From positions 1-16,371 of the forward strand of contig DKZL01000040.1 of NCBI GenBank assembly GCA_002493635.1: a stretch of DNA of 16,371 nucleotides, read 5' to 3'. Positions 8,701-13,829 of the stretch are shown here, piece by piece. The DNA is from Ruminococcaceae bacterium UBA7075 (GTDB taxonomy: Bacteria; Bacillota; Clostridia; Oscillospirales; Acutalibacteraceae). The number at the start of each line of letters is the position of its first letter. Position 1 is the first letter of the stretch. Position numbers and translations under genes: made by a program. The notes beneath the pieces were generated by a model. The model was not told where the DNA came from. It saw nothing but the letters and a program-made list of their open reading frames with translations, and did no database searches.

Positions 8701-9987
8701 ATAATCCTTTTCGGTGTTTGTAAAGCTGTCCAGCAGTTTAAGCTGTTCATCGTCAGTTATGTCAATATCATCTATATTATCTTTATCAATAAAGTCAGTT
8801 ACTGCCTTTTCAAAGGATTTCAGAAAGTTTATTATCGAACTTTCTTCATACAAATCTGATCTGTATTCAAACTTCATTGAAAATTTTCCGTGATTTCTGG
8901 AAATTTCTGCCGTAACATTCGATTTTGCGTCCGGTGCGTCTATAATATCAACAAATATATCTTCTCCGCACAAGTTTACATTGCTGAACATATCGCCCTG
9001 ATAGGCAAATATTGTAGACGGACTAATCTGCAAATCAGAACATATATCCGCATAGGAATACAAGTCATACTTTCTGTTGCAGTCAAGTTGTTTGTCAAGC
9101 TCTTTTAAAAACTCTGCAACGCTTTTGCTTTTCTTAAAATCACAATAAACAGGCAGTGTTTTTACAAACATTCCGCAGGTACGCACAAGCTTTTCGTTTC
9201 GACCGTTATAAACAGTTGCAAAAAGACTTTCGTCTGCTCCGGAAAACCTTGCAAGCAAATAGCCGTATACGCCGCAGAAGAAGGCACTTGTTTTTATTCC
9301 GATTTTTCGGCAATATTTTCTTATTTCATCAGCATTAAAGGAATCAAATTCATAACGCAAAGCTTTTGCCGCGGGTTTTCCGTCATTCTTATCATTTATC
9401 ATAACGGAATCAAGTTCGCAATCTCCGAAAACCGAGTTGTAGTATTCCTTTGCTCTGTCAAGCTCATCAGTCTTTAATCTCTCTGCCTCTTCATTTGAAA
9501 AATCATTTGCCGTAATCAGTTCCGACTCAAGGGGCAGACCATTGTAGGCTCTGTCGATGTCATTCATAAAAACTTCTGCAGAAAAACCGTCAAATATAAT
9601 ATGATGCACATCAAAGAAAAGCATTACATAAGAATCAAGGTCAAAAATACAACATCTGTAAAGTCTTTCTCCCAACAAATCAAAGGGATGCACAAGACTT
9701 TTTTTATCAAACTCTGAATCTTGAAGTTGTTTGACTTCAACCTGTGCAGGTTCATCTGACATAAACTTGTAAATAACACCATCATCACCGACAGTTATCC
9801 GTGACTTAATGTAAGAATGGTTATCAATACTTGCTTTTACTGCCTGCTTAAGCTGTGCAATGTCAACGTTTTTGCTGAGCTTTAGAAAGAAAGGAATATT
9901 ATACGCTATACTGCTTGGATTGTTCATATAATCAAAATAAATTCCGTATTCTGTTTTTGAAAGGACGTTCATATTCTGATTGTTCAT
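2722..9987 (-). CDS. Two-module NRPS with terminal reductase (C-A-T-C-A-T-R), predicted dipeptide-aldehyde synthetase, 2421 aa
   Basis: Domain order with motif positions: C1 (about 8-420; HHIIFDG 128-134), A1 (430-915; YTSGSTGTPKG near 580, YGPTE 711-715, YRTGD 798-802, K906), T1 (930-1000; Ser959), C2 (1010-1420; HHIICDG 1131-1137), A2 (1435-1930; YTSGSTGKPKG near 1586, YGPTE 1732-1736, YRSGD 1811-1815, K1919), T2 (1940-2010; FFEIGGTSLSA, Ser1974), R (2050-2421; TGSTGFLG near 2057, Tyr2215 and Lys2219 in YIDTKFRAEK). R domains of this type release the thioester with NAD(P)H as an aldehyde. With C1 at the front and no loading module, the first residue may be N-acylated. My reading of the ten-residue A-domain codes is DAMFSGVIFK (A1) and DVLKIIGITK (A2). 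The A2 Lys (1679) may favour an acidic or amide side chain; I do not assign either substrate firmly. A phosphopantetheinyl transferase is required and is not in the window. Start: ATG at 9987, 5 bases after GAGGTGA. Confidence 0.93.
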   Translation of the reverse strand: MNNQNMNVLSKTEYGIYFDYMNNPSSIAYNIPFFLKLSKNVDIAQLKQAVKASIDNHSYIKSRITVGDDGVIYKFMSDEPAQVEVKQLQDSEFDKKSLVHPFDLLGERLYRCCIFDLDSYVMLFFDVHHIIFDGFSAEVFMNDIDRAYNGLPLESELITANDFSNEEAERLKTDELDRAKEYYNSVFGDCELDSVMINDKNDGKPAAKALRYEFDSFNADEIRKYCRKIGIKTSAFFCGVYGYLLARFSGADESLFATVYNGRNEKLVRTCGMFVKTLPVYCDFKKSKSVAEFLKELDKQLDCNRKYDLYSYADICSDLQISPSTIFAYQGDMFSNVNLCGEDIFVDIIDAPDAKSNVTAEISRNHGKFSMKFEYRSDLYEESSIINFLKSFEKAVTDFIDKDNIDDIDITDDEQLKLLDSFTNTEKDYEKTDIVTLFRRQAEQNPNNAAVVYLDKSYTYKEVDEISEKIGAYIKSLGIGKEDVVSVLIPRCEYMVFASLGVSKSGAAYQPLDPSYPQERLEFMMNDADAKLLIAGKDLLKLVPNYKGKVLFIEDISNLAECDKITANPNPKDKFIMLYTSGSTGTPKGCMLEHRNLVSFCNWYKNYYNLTNASRVAAYASYGFDANMMDMYPALTTGACVYIIDESIRLDLLALDEYFDKNGITHSFMTTQVGRQFALETKCKSLQHLSVGGEKLVPIKPQNDFCFYNVYGPTECTIFTTAFPVHKNFDRVPIGKALDNTKLYVVDKYGRRVPPCVPGELWVAGHGVSRGYLNRPEQNEKTYIKNPFTDAQGYERVYRTGDIVRFLPDGNIDFIGRNDGQVKIRGFRIELSEVERIIREFPDIKDATVAAFDEPSGGKFIAAYIVSDKQIDIDKLNDFIIANKPPYMVPAVTMQIDKIPLNQNQKVNKRALPVPEKKTENIQMPENEVQQRIFDCISEVTGSNSFGINTDIFYAGVTSIGAIKLNVLLSKEFDTVIKINDLKENSTILKLEKFLSNAQKSENFEILADYPITQTQNGIFVECAANPDSTIYNIPYLFKLSDKVDTDRLKTAVENTINAHPYLKTKLFINDNSDIRALRNDEDAPMVDIVECSQLPDASQLVLPYKILDSNLYRAKIFRTADSNYLFLDFHHIICDGTSEAVIIEDINSFYDGKAVETESYTGFEAALDEEKSRKTDAYTKAKEYYDSIFSGCDSDFLPAKDKNEPLPSVGKCEIESDLSVESVKEYCDKNNITLNAFFNGVFGLVLSKYNYKDEALYTTIYNGRSDSRLSRSVTMLVKTLPVHCNTDGEIKIVDLLSEMKDRLMQSMSNDIYSFAEISRAYDIKADIMFVYQGDSFEFDSIGGEIAENIPLTLNAAKAPISINVFIRNNKFVFVSDYRSDMYSENVIQGISQCIGTAAEEFLNKTYLKEVSILSDKSKEILNSFNDTEVPIEQTTCNKLFERQVAANPDKTAVIANKISLTYQQLNENANRIAHSLIDFGVKPDDMVGVMMPRTVYAYAARQGVLKAGGAFMPLDPKYPDDRISYILEDSKSKIIVTTTQTANERKALFEKCGVAVLTLEEMLKSDKIDNPDITVSPSNLCYCIYTSGSTGKPKGVMIEHHSLVNFVDYNRINVQSCEFCDNMSVSLALAALTFDVSVLEESLPLYHGTTIAMANEDEINNPILLAQMLVENKVDVMKCTPSYMNNMLDVSQVVKALKNMKAIDIGAEAFPAPLYDKMRKAGITAKIHNGYGPTEATITTSMDVVESNVITIGKPLCNTKVYILDKHRNILPPYVPGELTVLGECVGRGYVGKEELTKDKFITFENLPAYRSGDLAFWGYDGKIHFMGRMDNQVKLRGLRVELDEIENVMNDYPAVLRSVVLVKENPQAGQFLCGYFTASESVDKESLTKHMKRSLTHYMIPSVLIQLDSLPLTNNGKIDKKALPEPEFTVEKKDYVAPKNDLQKKLCDMFAGALGTDKVGINENFFEIGGTSLSASKIAMKAMTENLPVAYGDIFDNPTVEMLERHILNQNNKQTHTKENQHEIVIDEGNKALHYNTAQFVDEVVYTDIENVLLTGSTGFLGIHVLMQIIEHTDSAVYCLVRHSETVDVKQRLKRMLVYYFSDSMDELFDTRIFLIEGDITDKDTISSLEKYDFKTVINCAACVKHFTNDDTLERINVNGVENLISFCVKTGKRLVQISTVSVAGININGKFPREKVLYENELFFGQDLSNKYIDTKFRAEKALLEAVANDNLDGKIIRVGNLMSRHSDGEFQINSVTNGFMRNLRAYAAIGKFPVSLMDDIVEFSPIDVTAAAVMCLAGTNSKFTVYHACNGHKVEMGDVIAALNSCGIKIDVVKDSEFNSALKDALKDDKKNMLVSGLISYLSSDSEKSEAYIGYNNSFTNKALYRLGFKWPITNETYLKNAFEALDTLGYFDGRFE

Positions 9988-9992
9988 TTCGG

Positions 9993-9999
9993 TCACCTC
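9993..9999 (-). promoter_or_regulatory. Ribosome binding site of the NRPS gene
   Basis: GAGGTGA on the minus strand (9999-9993), 5 bases before ATG at 9987. An in-frame GTG at 9996 overlaps this site, so it cannot sensibly be the start. This removes three residues from the longest reading. Confidence 0.75.
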
Positions 10000-10041
10000 A
10001 ATATTTTATTTTTTCTATCTGAACATATATAAAATTATTAC

Positions 10042-11967
10042 TTATTTGCCGATTTTTGCAATTACAGCTGTTATGTCATCCGACTGTTCAGCGCCTGCCG
10101 CAAATTCTTCAACTTGTTTTACAATAGTATTAAGCTGTGTATTGGTATCGGATGATTTTGGTTCAAGCTTTTTGCAAAGGTTTTCGAGTTTTTCATTGCC
10201 AAAGAAGTTGTGATTGATATTTTCGGACTCAACTACGCCGTCGGTATACAAAAGAATCTGAAAATCGCTGTCAATATCAATACTGTTAAGATGATATTTA
10301 ATATTTGAAAAAAGTCCAAGCACAAGATCAGGCTCTGATTTAAGCCATTCTACGTTTTTTCCGTTCCAAATTACAGGGTAATTATGCCCTGCATTTATAA
10401 ACTCAAATTTATGTTTTTGTGTATCAATAATTCCCACAAACATTGTAACAAACATATCTTCGCTGTTAATCTCGCAAAGGTTGTTGTTTACATTTGCAAT
10501 CATTTCTTCAAGAGAAAGATTTTTGCTGCATTTTACCAGCGTACACGCCTCAGCGGCAAACATAGCCGCAGGCATTCCCTTTGACGAAACATCTGCGATG
10601 CACAAAAGCAGTCTGTTATCGTTAAGCTTTGCATAATAGTAAAAGTCACCGCCTACCACTTTTGCGGGTTTAATAAATGATGACAGCAAAAAGGTGTTGT
10701 CCTTAAGCGGTTTTGGAAGCATACTAAGCTGTATTTTTGCTGACATTTCCAGCATAAGCTTTGCGTACTCCTCACGTTTTGCCTGAGTTTCAATGGTACT
10801 GACATAAGACTCAATATCTGCAGTCATTTTTCTGTACGATTGAGCAAGAGCAGATATTTCAATGCTGAGTTTACTGTAGTCGGGAATTTCTGCATGAAGT
10901 CCGTTTTCCACAAAATTTCCTGATGTTTCAGCTAACTTCATAATCGGTTTGGATATTCTGTTTTCAATCCATCTCAGGACAATCACCAAAACAAGGATAA
11001 ACACAAATCCCAGAATATTCACCATTCTTAAAATGTATTGTATAAGATTTGTCATATCACCGATATCTGCCAAAAAGTCGGATAAATTATTTACGAGAAT
11101 AAAAATAAGAAATATTGTACTGACAGAAACCACCACAAATGATCCTGTTATAATCTGAAGCTGTAAGCCGACTTTCTTCTTGCTTTCACCATTATTGTCA
11201 CGACTTGTTTTTTTGCTCCGTCTGAGCGGCAAAAAGGTCAAAATCAAAACCCCTGCCAATATAAAAATATCTAAGGCAAAAGGGACCTTACCCGTATCTA
11301 TCGAATCAACAGACATAATATACCTTATTAATACTGCCAAAATAATCGCTGTGCACAGTACATAATCGGGAATATATCTTTTATGATGATATTCAGATTT
11401 ATAAAGTTTTTTTGGTATATGAATTTTAATCGGAAGCAGCGTTAATGCAATAAGAAAAATTGTTGTACCAACGAATAACGCAAAATATAAATTGCACAAA
11501 AATACTGGTCTGAAAAAGTCGGAAAAATTAAATACTCCGAGCAATTCACAGCTTGATGCTAAAAAAGCCATAGATGCCATAGTTGAAAAAGAAGCAATAA
11601 GCGTGTACTTTACGAGAGTTTTTGTAGATGAAACAAATTCAATACTATGATTTTTAGAAGGTAAAATTGTATGCCAGAGTCTGTACGGAAGCCATGCAAA
11701 CAAAAAATTTGCCATCATTCCAAACGTTGATTCGTAATTCAATGTTCCGAAAAAGTCCGAAATCAAATTTCCCACAGCACAACCCAGTGCTCCCCATGGC
11801 CCAAAAAACAGTCCTGACATTACAGGGAAAAAAGCAGAAATTCGGAAATCTGCATAATTGGGCAAAAACTGTATGTTTTTAAATAGTATATTCGTCAACG
11901 CAAATATAAATGCGCTGATTAAAAAACCGAAAAGCGGTCTTTTAATATTAGAGAGTGTTATCTTCAT
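10042..11967 (-). CDS. Membrane-bound SpoIIE/RsbU-type PP2C phosphatase with an S-component-like sensor region, 641 aa
   Basis: The C-terminal third is a complete PPM/SpoIIE serine phosphatase: GGDFYYY (439-445), DVSSKG (459-464), NAGH (525-528), YTDGVVES (574-581) and SDDIT (629-633), with the metal-binding aspartates in place. In partner switching this enzyme dephosphorylates the STAS antagonist. The N-terminal ~245 residues are strongly hydrophobic (about 6-7 helices) and contain PVMSGLFFGPWGALGCAVGN (48-67), which resembles the substrate-binding S components of ECF vitamin transporters. Two more helices (about 270-292 and 312-332) bracket a short linker, then a HAMP-like segment (330-390) and a helical linker lead to the phosphatase. 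The start at 11967 overlaps the stop of the kinase gene (ATGA), with AAGGAGG 7 bases upstream. The gene ends 54 bases before the NRPS ATG. The phosphatase call is firm; the ECF-like sensor is a motif impression. Confidence 0.92.
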   Translation of the reverse strand: MKITLSNIKRPLFGFLISAFIFALTNILFKNIQFLPNYADFRISAFFPVMSGLFFGPWGALGCAVGNLISDFFGTLNYESTFGMMANFLFAWLPYRLWHTILPSKNHSIEFVSSTKTLVKYTLIASFSTMASMAFLASSCELLGVFNFSDFFRPVFLCNLYFALFVGTTIFLIALTLLPIKIHIPKKLYKSEYHHKRYIPDYVLCTAIILAVLIRYIMSVDSIDTGKVPFALDIFILAGVLILTFLPLRRSKKTSRDNNGESKKKVGLQLQIITGSFVVVSVSTIFLIFILVNNLSDFLADIGDMTNLIQYILRMVNILGFVFILVLVIVLRWIENRISKPIMKLAETSGNFVENGLHAEIPDYSKLSIEISALAQSYRKMTADIESYVSTIETQAKREEYAKLMLEMSAKIQLSMLPKPLKDNTFLLSSFIKPAKVVGGDFYYYAKLNDNRLLLCIADVSSKGMPAAMFAAEACTLVKCSKNLSLEEMIANVNNNLCEINSEDMFVTMFVGIIDTQKHKFEFINAGHNYPVIWNGKNVEWLKSEPDLVLGLFSNIKYHLNSIDIDSDFQILLYTDGVVESENINHNFFGNEKLENLCKKLEPKSSDTNTQLNTIVKQVEEFAAGAEQSDDITAVIAKIGK

Positions 11968-12380
11968 TTTTTTCCCTCCTTTGCAGTTTCAAAGGAAAAA
12001 ATATTGCAATCGCCATTGTATTCGTATTTTAAATTAGTCATTGAATTTTTGACAATATAAAGCCCCAGCCCTCCGGGAACAAGATTATCAATGTTATCTT
12101 TTGCCCTTTTGTCACTTTTAAATTCAATGGGATTAAACGGACAACCGTTGTCTTTAAAGCTTGCCCTTATTTTATTTTCATCTGTTCGTAAAAGCTCAAT
12201 CTCTGCATAACCTGTTTTATTAACGAAAGCATAGCTTGAGATATTTGTAAATATTTCTTCAACAGCTACAAGGAGTAAATTATTCCTGTAATCAGGATTA
12301 AATTCTGAAACCAAAAAATCTTCGCAAAATGATATAACCTTGCTCAAATTTTCCTTTTTCGCCTCAATCTTTATCTTCAT
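11964..12380 (-). CDS. RsbW/SpoIIAB-like anti-sigma factor serine kinase, 138 aa
   Basis: This is a small soluble GHKL ATPase of the size usual for anti-sigma kinases (about 135-160 aa). The N box reads VAVEEIFTNISSYAF (39-53), the G1 box FKDNGCPFNP (75-84) and the G2 box PGGLGLYIVK (about 102-111). In the family it either sequesters a sigma factor or phosphorylates and binds a STAS antagonist. No sigma factor is next to it. It is the first gene of the operon, about 40 bases below the -10 box at 12423-12428, and overlaps the phosphatase gene by 4 bases (ATGA). There is only a poor ribosome site before ATG 12380 (GAGA and AAG runs). Its N box closely resembles that of the tail of the MATE protein (VEEI..NIS), so the two may share a partner. 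That is an inference. Confidence 0.9.
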   Translation of the reverse strand: MKIKIEAKKENLSKVISFCEDFLVSEFNPDYRNNLLLVAVEEIFTNISSYAFVNKTGYAEIELLRTDENKIRASFKDNGCPFNPIEFKSDKRAKDNIDNLVPGGLGLYIVKNSMTNLKYEYNGDCNIFSFETAKEGKK

Positions 12381-12422
12381 ATCTTAATCCATTTCTCTAA
12401 ATTCTTTTAAGATTACTAAATT

Positions 12423-12452
12423 ATTATATCACACTTGAATATATTTTGTAAA
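12423..12452 (-). promoter_or_regulatory. Sigma-A-type promoter of the five-gene operon
   Basis: On the minus strand TTTACA (12452-12447) is followed after 18 bases by TATAAT (12428-12423), with TG one base before the -10 (extended -10). Transcription would start near 12416 and give a leader of about 35 bases before the kinase ATG at 12380. The boxes fit the housekeeping sigma factor, so the operon itself need not depend on an alternative sigma. No obvious operator palindrome overlaps it. Confidence 0.7.
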
Positions 12453-12562
12453 TATAAAACAAATATTTTTAAAAAGAAATTCTTTATTGTAAATGATATG
12501 TATCCTAAAAGTTATACCGTTCAACGTGTGATTTTGATTGGCTGACAGGTATTTATTCATAA

Positions 12563-12697
12563 TTCATTTTAATCTCTGTTACAAATGGTTTTGTTGAAGT
12601 CTGTAACAACAATATTATAGTCCTCAAAAGAAACGCAGATGGTTACAGAAATTTCAAATGCCTTCGTAATCGAATTTTACATATTTTTTCTCATTAA
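12563..12697 (+). pseudogene. C-terminal remnant of an ISL3-family transposase (about 44 codons)
   Basis: The plus-strand frame from 12563 to TAA at 12695-12697 reads SVTNGFVEVCNNN, then IIVLKRNADGYRNFKCLRNR and IL near the end. This matches the well-known C-terminus of ISL3 transposases (NGFVEG.NNKIK.LKR...G.RNF..FR.RI). There is no start codon, and TAA at 12560-12562 closes the frame upstream, so only a decayed tail remains. Degenerate positions (EVCNNN for EG.NNK) also indicate loss of function. A hairpin (12704-12738) and terminal repeats of the same type (12760-12829) lie just downstream in the order expected for the right end of an element. Confidence 0.75.
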
Positions 12698-12703
12698 ACG
12701 CAA

Positions 12704-12738
12704 AAACAAGCGACAGCTTGACTTGCTATCGCTTGTTT
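12704..12738 (+). terminator. Strong hairpin terminator downstream of the transposase remnant
   Basis: AAACAAGCGA (12704-12713) pairs with TCGCTTGTTT (12729-12738), with an inner AGC/GCT stem. On the plus strand GTTGATTTTTCTTTT follows, seven bases after the transposase stop. It is probably the element's own terminator. The A-run on the other side gives TTTTTGCGTTT on the minus strand, so it could act in both directions and shield the operon promoter from readthrough. Confidence 0.65.
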
Positions 12739-12759
12739 GTTGATTTTTCTTTTTAGGGT

Positions 12760-12833
12760 TTACCCCAACTATTGACATAGAGCCTTTTTTGTAGGCTCTA
12801 TTTGTTACCCCAACTTTTATTATAGAGCCTTTT
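12760..12833. repeat. Two direct copies of an ISL3-like terminal repeat
   Basis: Copies at 12760-12788 and 12805-12833 begin TTACCCCAACT and end ATAGAGCCTTTT, matching at 25 of 29 positions with a 45-base offset. Between them GGCTCTAT (12794-12801) pairs with ATAGAGCC of the first copy (12777-12784), and AGCCTTTT (12826-12833) pairs with AAAAGGCT (12843-12850). This gives two small hairpins in a row. Confidence 0.75.
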
Positions 12834-12944
12834 ATAATAGGGAAAAGGCTTAAAATTCATTTTCGGGGGTTTGAATCTCCAAAACTGACGAAACAGGCAA
12901 TATACATCTACGGTTTTGCAACTAAAAATCACGGGCGATACAAC

Positions 12945-12974
12945 AAAAAAAGCCCGATAAAATCGGACTTTTTT
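12945..12974 (-). terminator. Rho-independent terminator of the tRNA unit
   Basis: On the minus strand AAAAAGTCCGAT (from 12974) pairs with ATCGGGCTTTTTTT through a 3-base loop, with one G-U pair. The U-run comes 30 bases after the 3' end of tRNA-Tyr. On the plus strand the same position is an A-C mismatch, which supports the minus direction. Confidence 0.75.
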
Positions 12975-13003
12975 GCGGTTACATCTTTTTTGCACAACCA
13001 TTA

Positions 13004-13088
13004 TGGTGGGAGAAGGTGGATTCGAACCACCGAAGCGTGAAGCAACAGATTTACAGTCTGCCCCCTTTGGCCACTCGGGAATTCTCCC
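13004..13088 (-). tRNA. tRNA-Tyr (GTA)
   Basis: An 85-base class II tRNA. The acceptor stem GGGAGAA pairs with TTCTCCC, then discriminator A and an encoded CCA. The anticodon stem-loop reads CAGACTGTAAATCTG with anticodon GTA (Tyr). A long variable arm (GCTTCACGC) and the T-arm GGTGGTTCGAATCCACC are present, as expected for bacterial tRNA-Tyr. It is the second tRNA of a two-gene leftward unit. Confidence 0.96.
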
Positions 13089-13107
13089 ATATCAAGTTTT
13101 CATAAGA

Positions 13108-13135
13108 AAAGCCTACTGCCTAAACAGTAGGCTTT
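13108..13135 (-). terminator. Hairpin between the two tRNA genes
   Basis: AAAGCCTACTG (13108-13118) and CAGTAGGCTTT (13125-13135) form a perfect 11-bp stem with a 6-base loop, starting 2 bases after tRNA-Thr. On the minus strand TTTTC follows, so it may partly terminate after tRNA-Thr or be a processing signal. tRNA-Tyr has no separate promoter that I can see, so some readthrough is expected. Confidence 0.5.
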
Positions 13136-13137
13136 AA

Positions 13138-13213
13138 TGGAGCTGGTGGACGGACTTGAACCCCCGACCTGCTGATTACAAATCAGCTGCTCTACCAACT
13201 GAGCTACACCAGC
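13138..13213 (-). tRNA. tRNA-Thr (TGT)
   Basis: A 76-base tRNA with CCA encoded. The acceptor GCTGGTG pairs with CACCAGC, the D-arm is AGCTCAGTTGGTAGAGC, the anticodon stem-loop CTGATTTGTAATCAG has anticodon TGT (Thr), and the T-arm is GGGGGTTCAAGTCCGTC with an internal wobble. It is first in the leftward tRNA unit, 31 bases downstream of a strong promoter -10 box. Confidence 0.96.
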
Positions 13214-13243
13214 GAATTTGCATTTACTTTCGAGTGCTTAAAT

Positions 13244-13272
13244 AATATATCATATTAAATAACCTTTGTCAA
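13244..13272 (-). promoter_or_regulatory. Strong sigma-A promoter of the tRNA unit
   Basis: On the minus strand the consensus -35 TTGACA (13272-13267) is followed after exactly 17 bases by TATATT (13249-13244), about 30 bases upstream of the 5' end of tRNA-Thr. An A/T-rich run upstream (13273-13310) could act as an UP element. Confidence 0.85.
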
Positions 13273-13386
13273 CACTTTTTTGAAAAATTTTTTATTTTTT
13301 TACTTTTTATTTTATCGTAAACTGTTCAGTTTTTAATCCATGCTTATTTTTGGATTTTGTGGCAATACTATTTGCGAGGTGATTTT

Positions 13387-13785
13387 ATGTCGTCAACAAA
13401 CATTGTCAATCAGTCGTCAGCAGATCCAAAGCAGACGGCGGTAATATCCAAAAAGAGCAAAGCACTCATTTTTTATTTCAAACTGTTGATGCTGTATTTA
13501 CTGAATATTTCTGACTGGCTTTGTACCGAGGCTCTGATTGCAAGCGGAAGATTTTATGAGGCAAATCCTATTATGCAGTCGGTTGTAGGAGATTTCTGGC
13601 TTACTCTGCTTGTAAAGGGGATTTTGCCGCTTGTACTTGTGCTTTTGTGTGCGTTCATATTCAGGCTTGCAGGTTGTGAAGAGGGCAGATTTGCAGGCTT
13701 AATAGTCAACATCGGGATAATTGCATATTCGCTGTTAAATGTATGGCATATTGCAAATTTTGTGTTGCTCTTTTCGTTGTTTTAA
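13387..13785 (+). CDS. Small DUF5658-like integral membrane protein, 132 aa
   Basis: After a polar N-terminus (about 27 residues) there are three hydrophobic spans: about 28-47, 75-97 and 107-130. The first and the loop after it carry NISDWLCTEALI and EANPIMQSVVGDFW, which match the N..D..T..L...G..E.NP.M pattern I associate with DUF5658 membrane proteins. The function of that family is not known to me. The start at ATG 13387 follows GAGGTGAT by 3-4 bases and is preferred over an in-frame ATG at 13357, which has no ribosome site. It begins the rightward block, diverging from the tRNA unit, and stops 44 bases before the ABC-F start, so the two may be cotranscribed. Confidence 0.75.
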   Translation: MSSTNIVNQSSADPKQTAVISKKSKALIFYFKLLMLYLLNISDWLCTEALIASGRFYEANPIMQSVVGDFWLTLLVKGILPLVLVLLCAFIFRLAGCEEGRFAGLIVNIGIIAYSLLNVWHIANFVLLFSLF

Positions 13786-13793
13786 TGTAAAAT
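13765..13793 (+). promoter_or_regulatory. Possible promoter before the ABC-F gene
   Basis: TTGCTC (13765-13770), 17 bases, TAAAAT (13788-13793), overlapping the end of the DUF5658-like gene. The start point would fall near 13800, about 30 bases before the TTG start. The -35 is imperfect; readthrough from the upstream gene is the alternative. Confidence 0.4.
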
Positions 13794-13817
13794 AATAAAA
13801 GTGTGAATTTTTTGATT

Positions 13818-13821
13818 GGAG
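13818..13821 (+). promoter_or_regulatory. Ribosome site that selects the TTG start of the ABC-F gene
   Basis: GGAG within ATTGGAGTGATAG lies 8 bases before TTG at 13830. The longest frame (GTG at 13803) has no ribosome site and would add nine hydrophobic residues not typical of ABC-F N-termini. Confidence 0.6.
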
Positions 13822-13829
13822 TGATAGTT

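Larger units (their letters stand above)
12563..12829 (+). mobile_element. Relic of an ISL3-type insertion sequence (right end plus extra terminal repeats)
   Basis: Read left to right: the transposase tail (12563-12697), a strong hairpin (12704-12738), an inverted-repeat copy ending ATAGAGCC at 12784, 9 spacer bases, then a 36-bp piece (12794-12829) with GGCTCTAT at one end and ATAGAGCC at the other. On the minus strand the first copy reads GGCTCTATGTCAATAGTTGG, which agrees with the GGCTCTTTGTCAA-type ends I know for ISL3 elements. The 36-bp piece looks like two element ends joined with the body deleted. I see no exact 8-bp target duplication (TTTTTGTA against TTTTATAA). Confidence 0.65.

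Noticed and set aside
12860..12880. T-arm-like GGGGGTTTGAATCTCC, a possible tRNA remnant or attachment site
   Set aside because: The stem is imperfect, no acceptor or anticodon arm is nearby, and it does not match the 3' ends of the two tRNAs closely enough to be an att repeat.
12798..13001. Leftward 67-codon frame across the tRNA terminator
   Set aside because: It would translate the terminator hairpin and IS terminal repeats, and is very rich in basic and aromatic residues. A chance frame.
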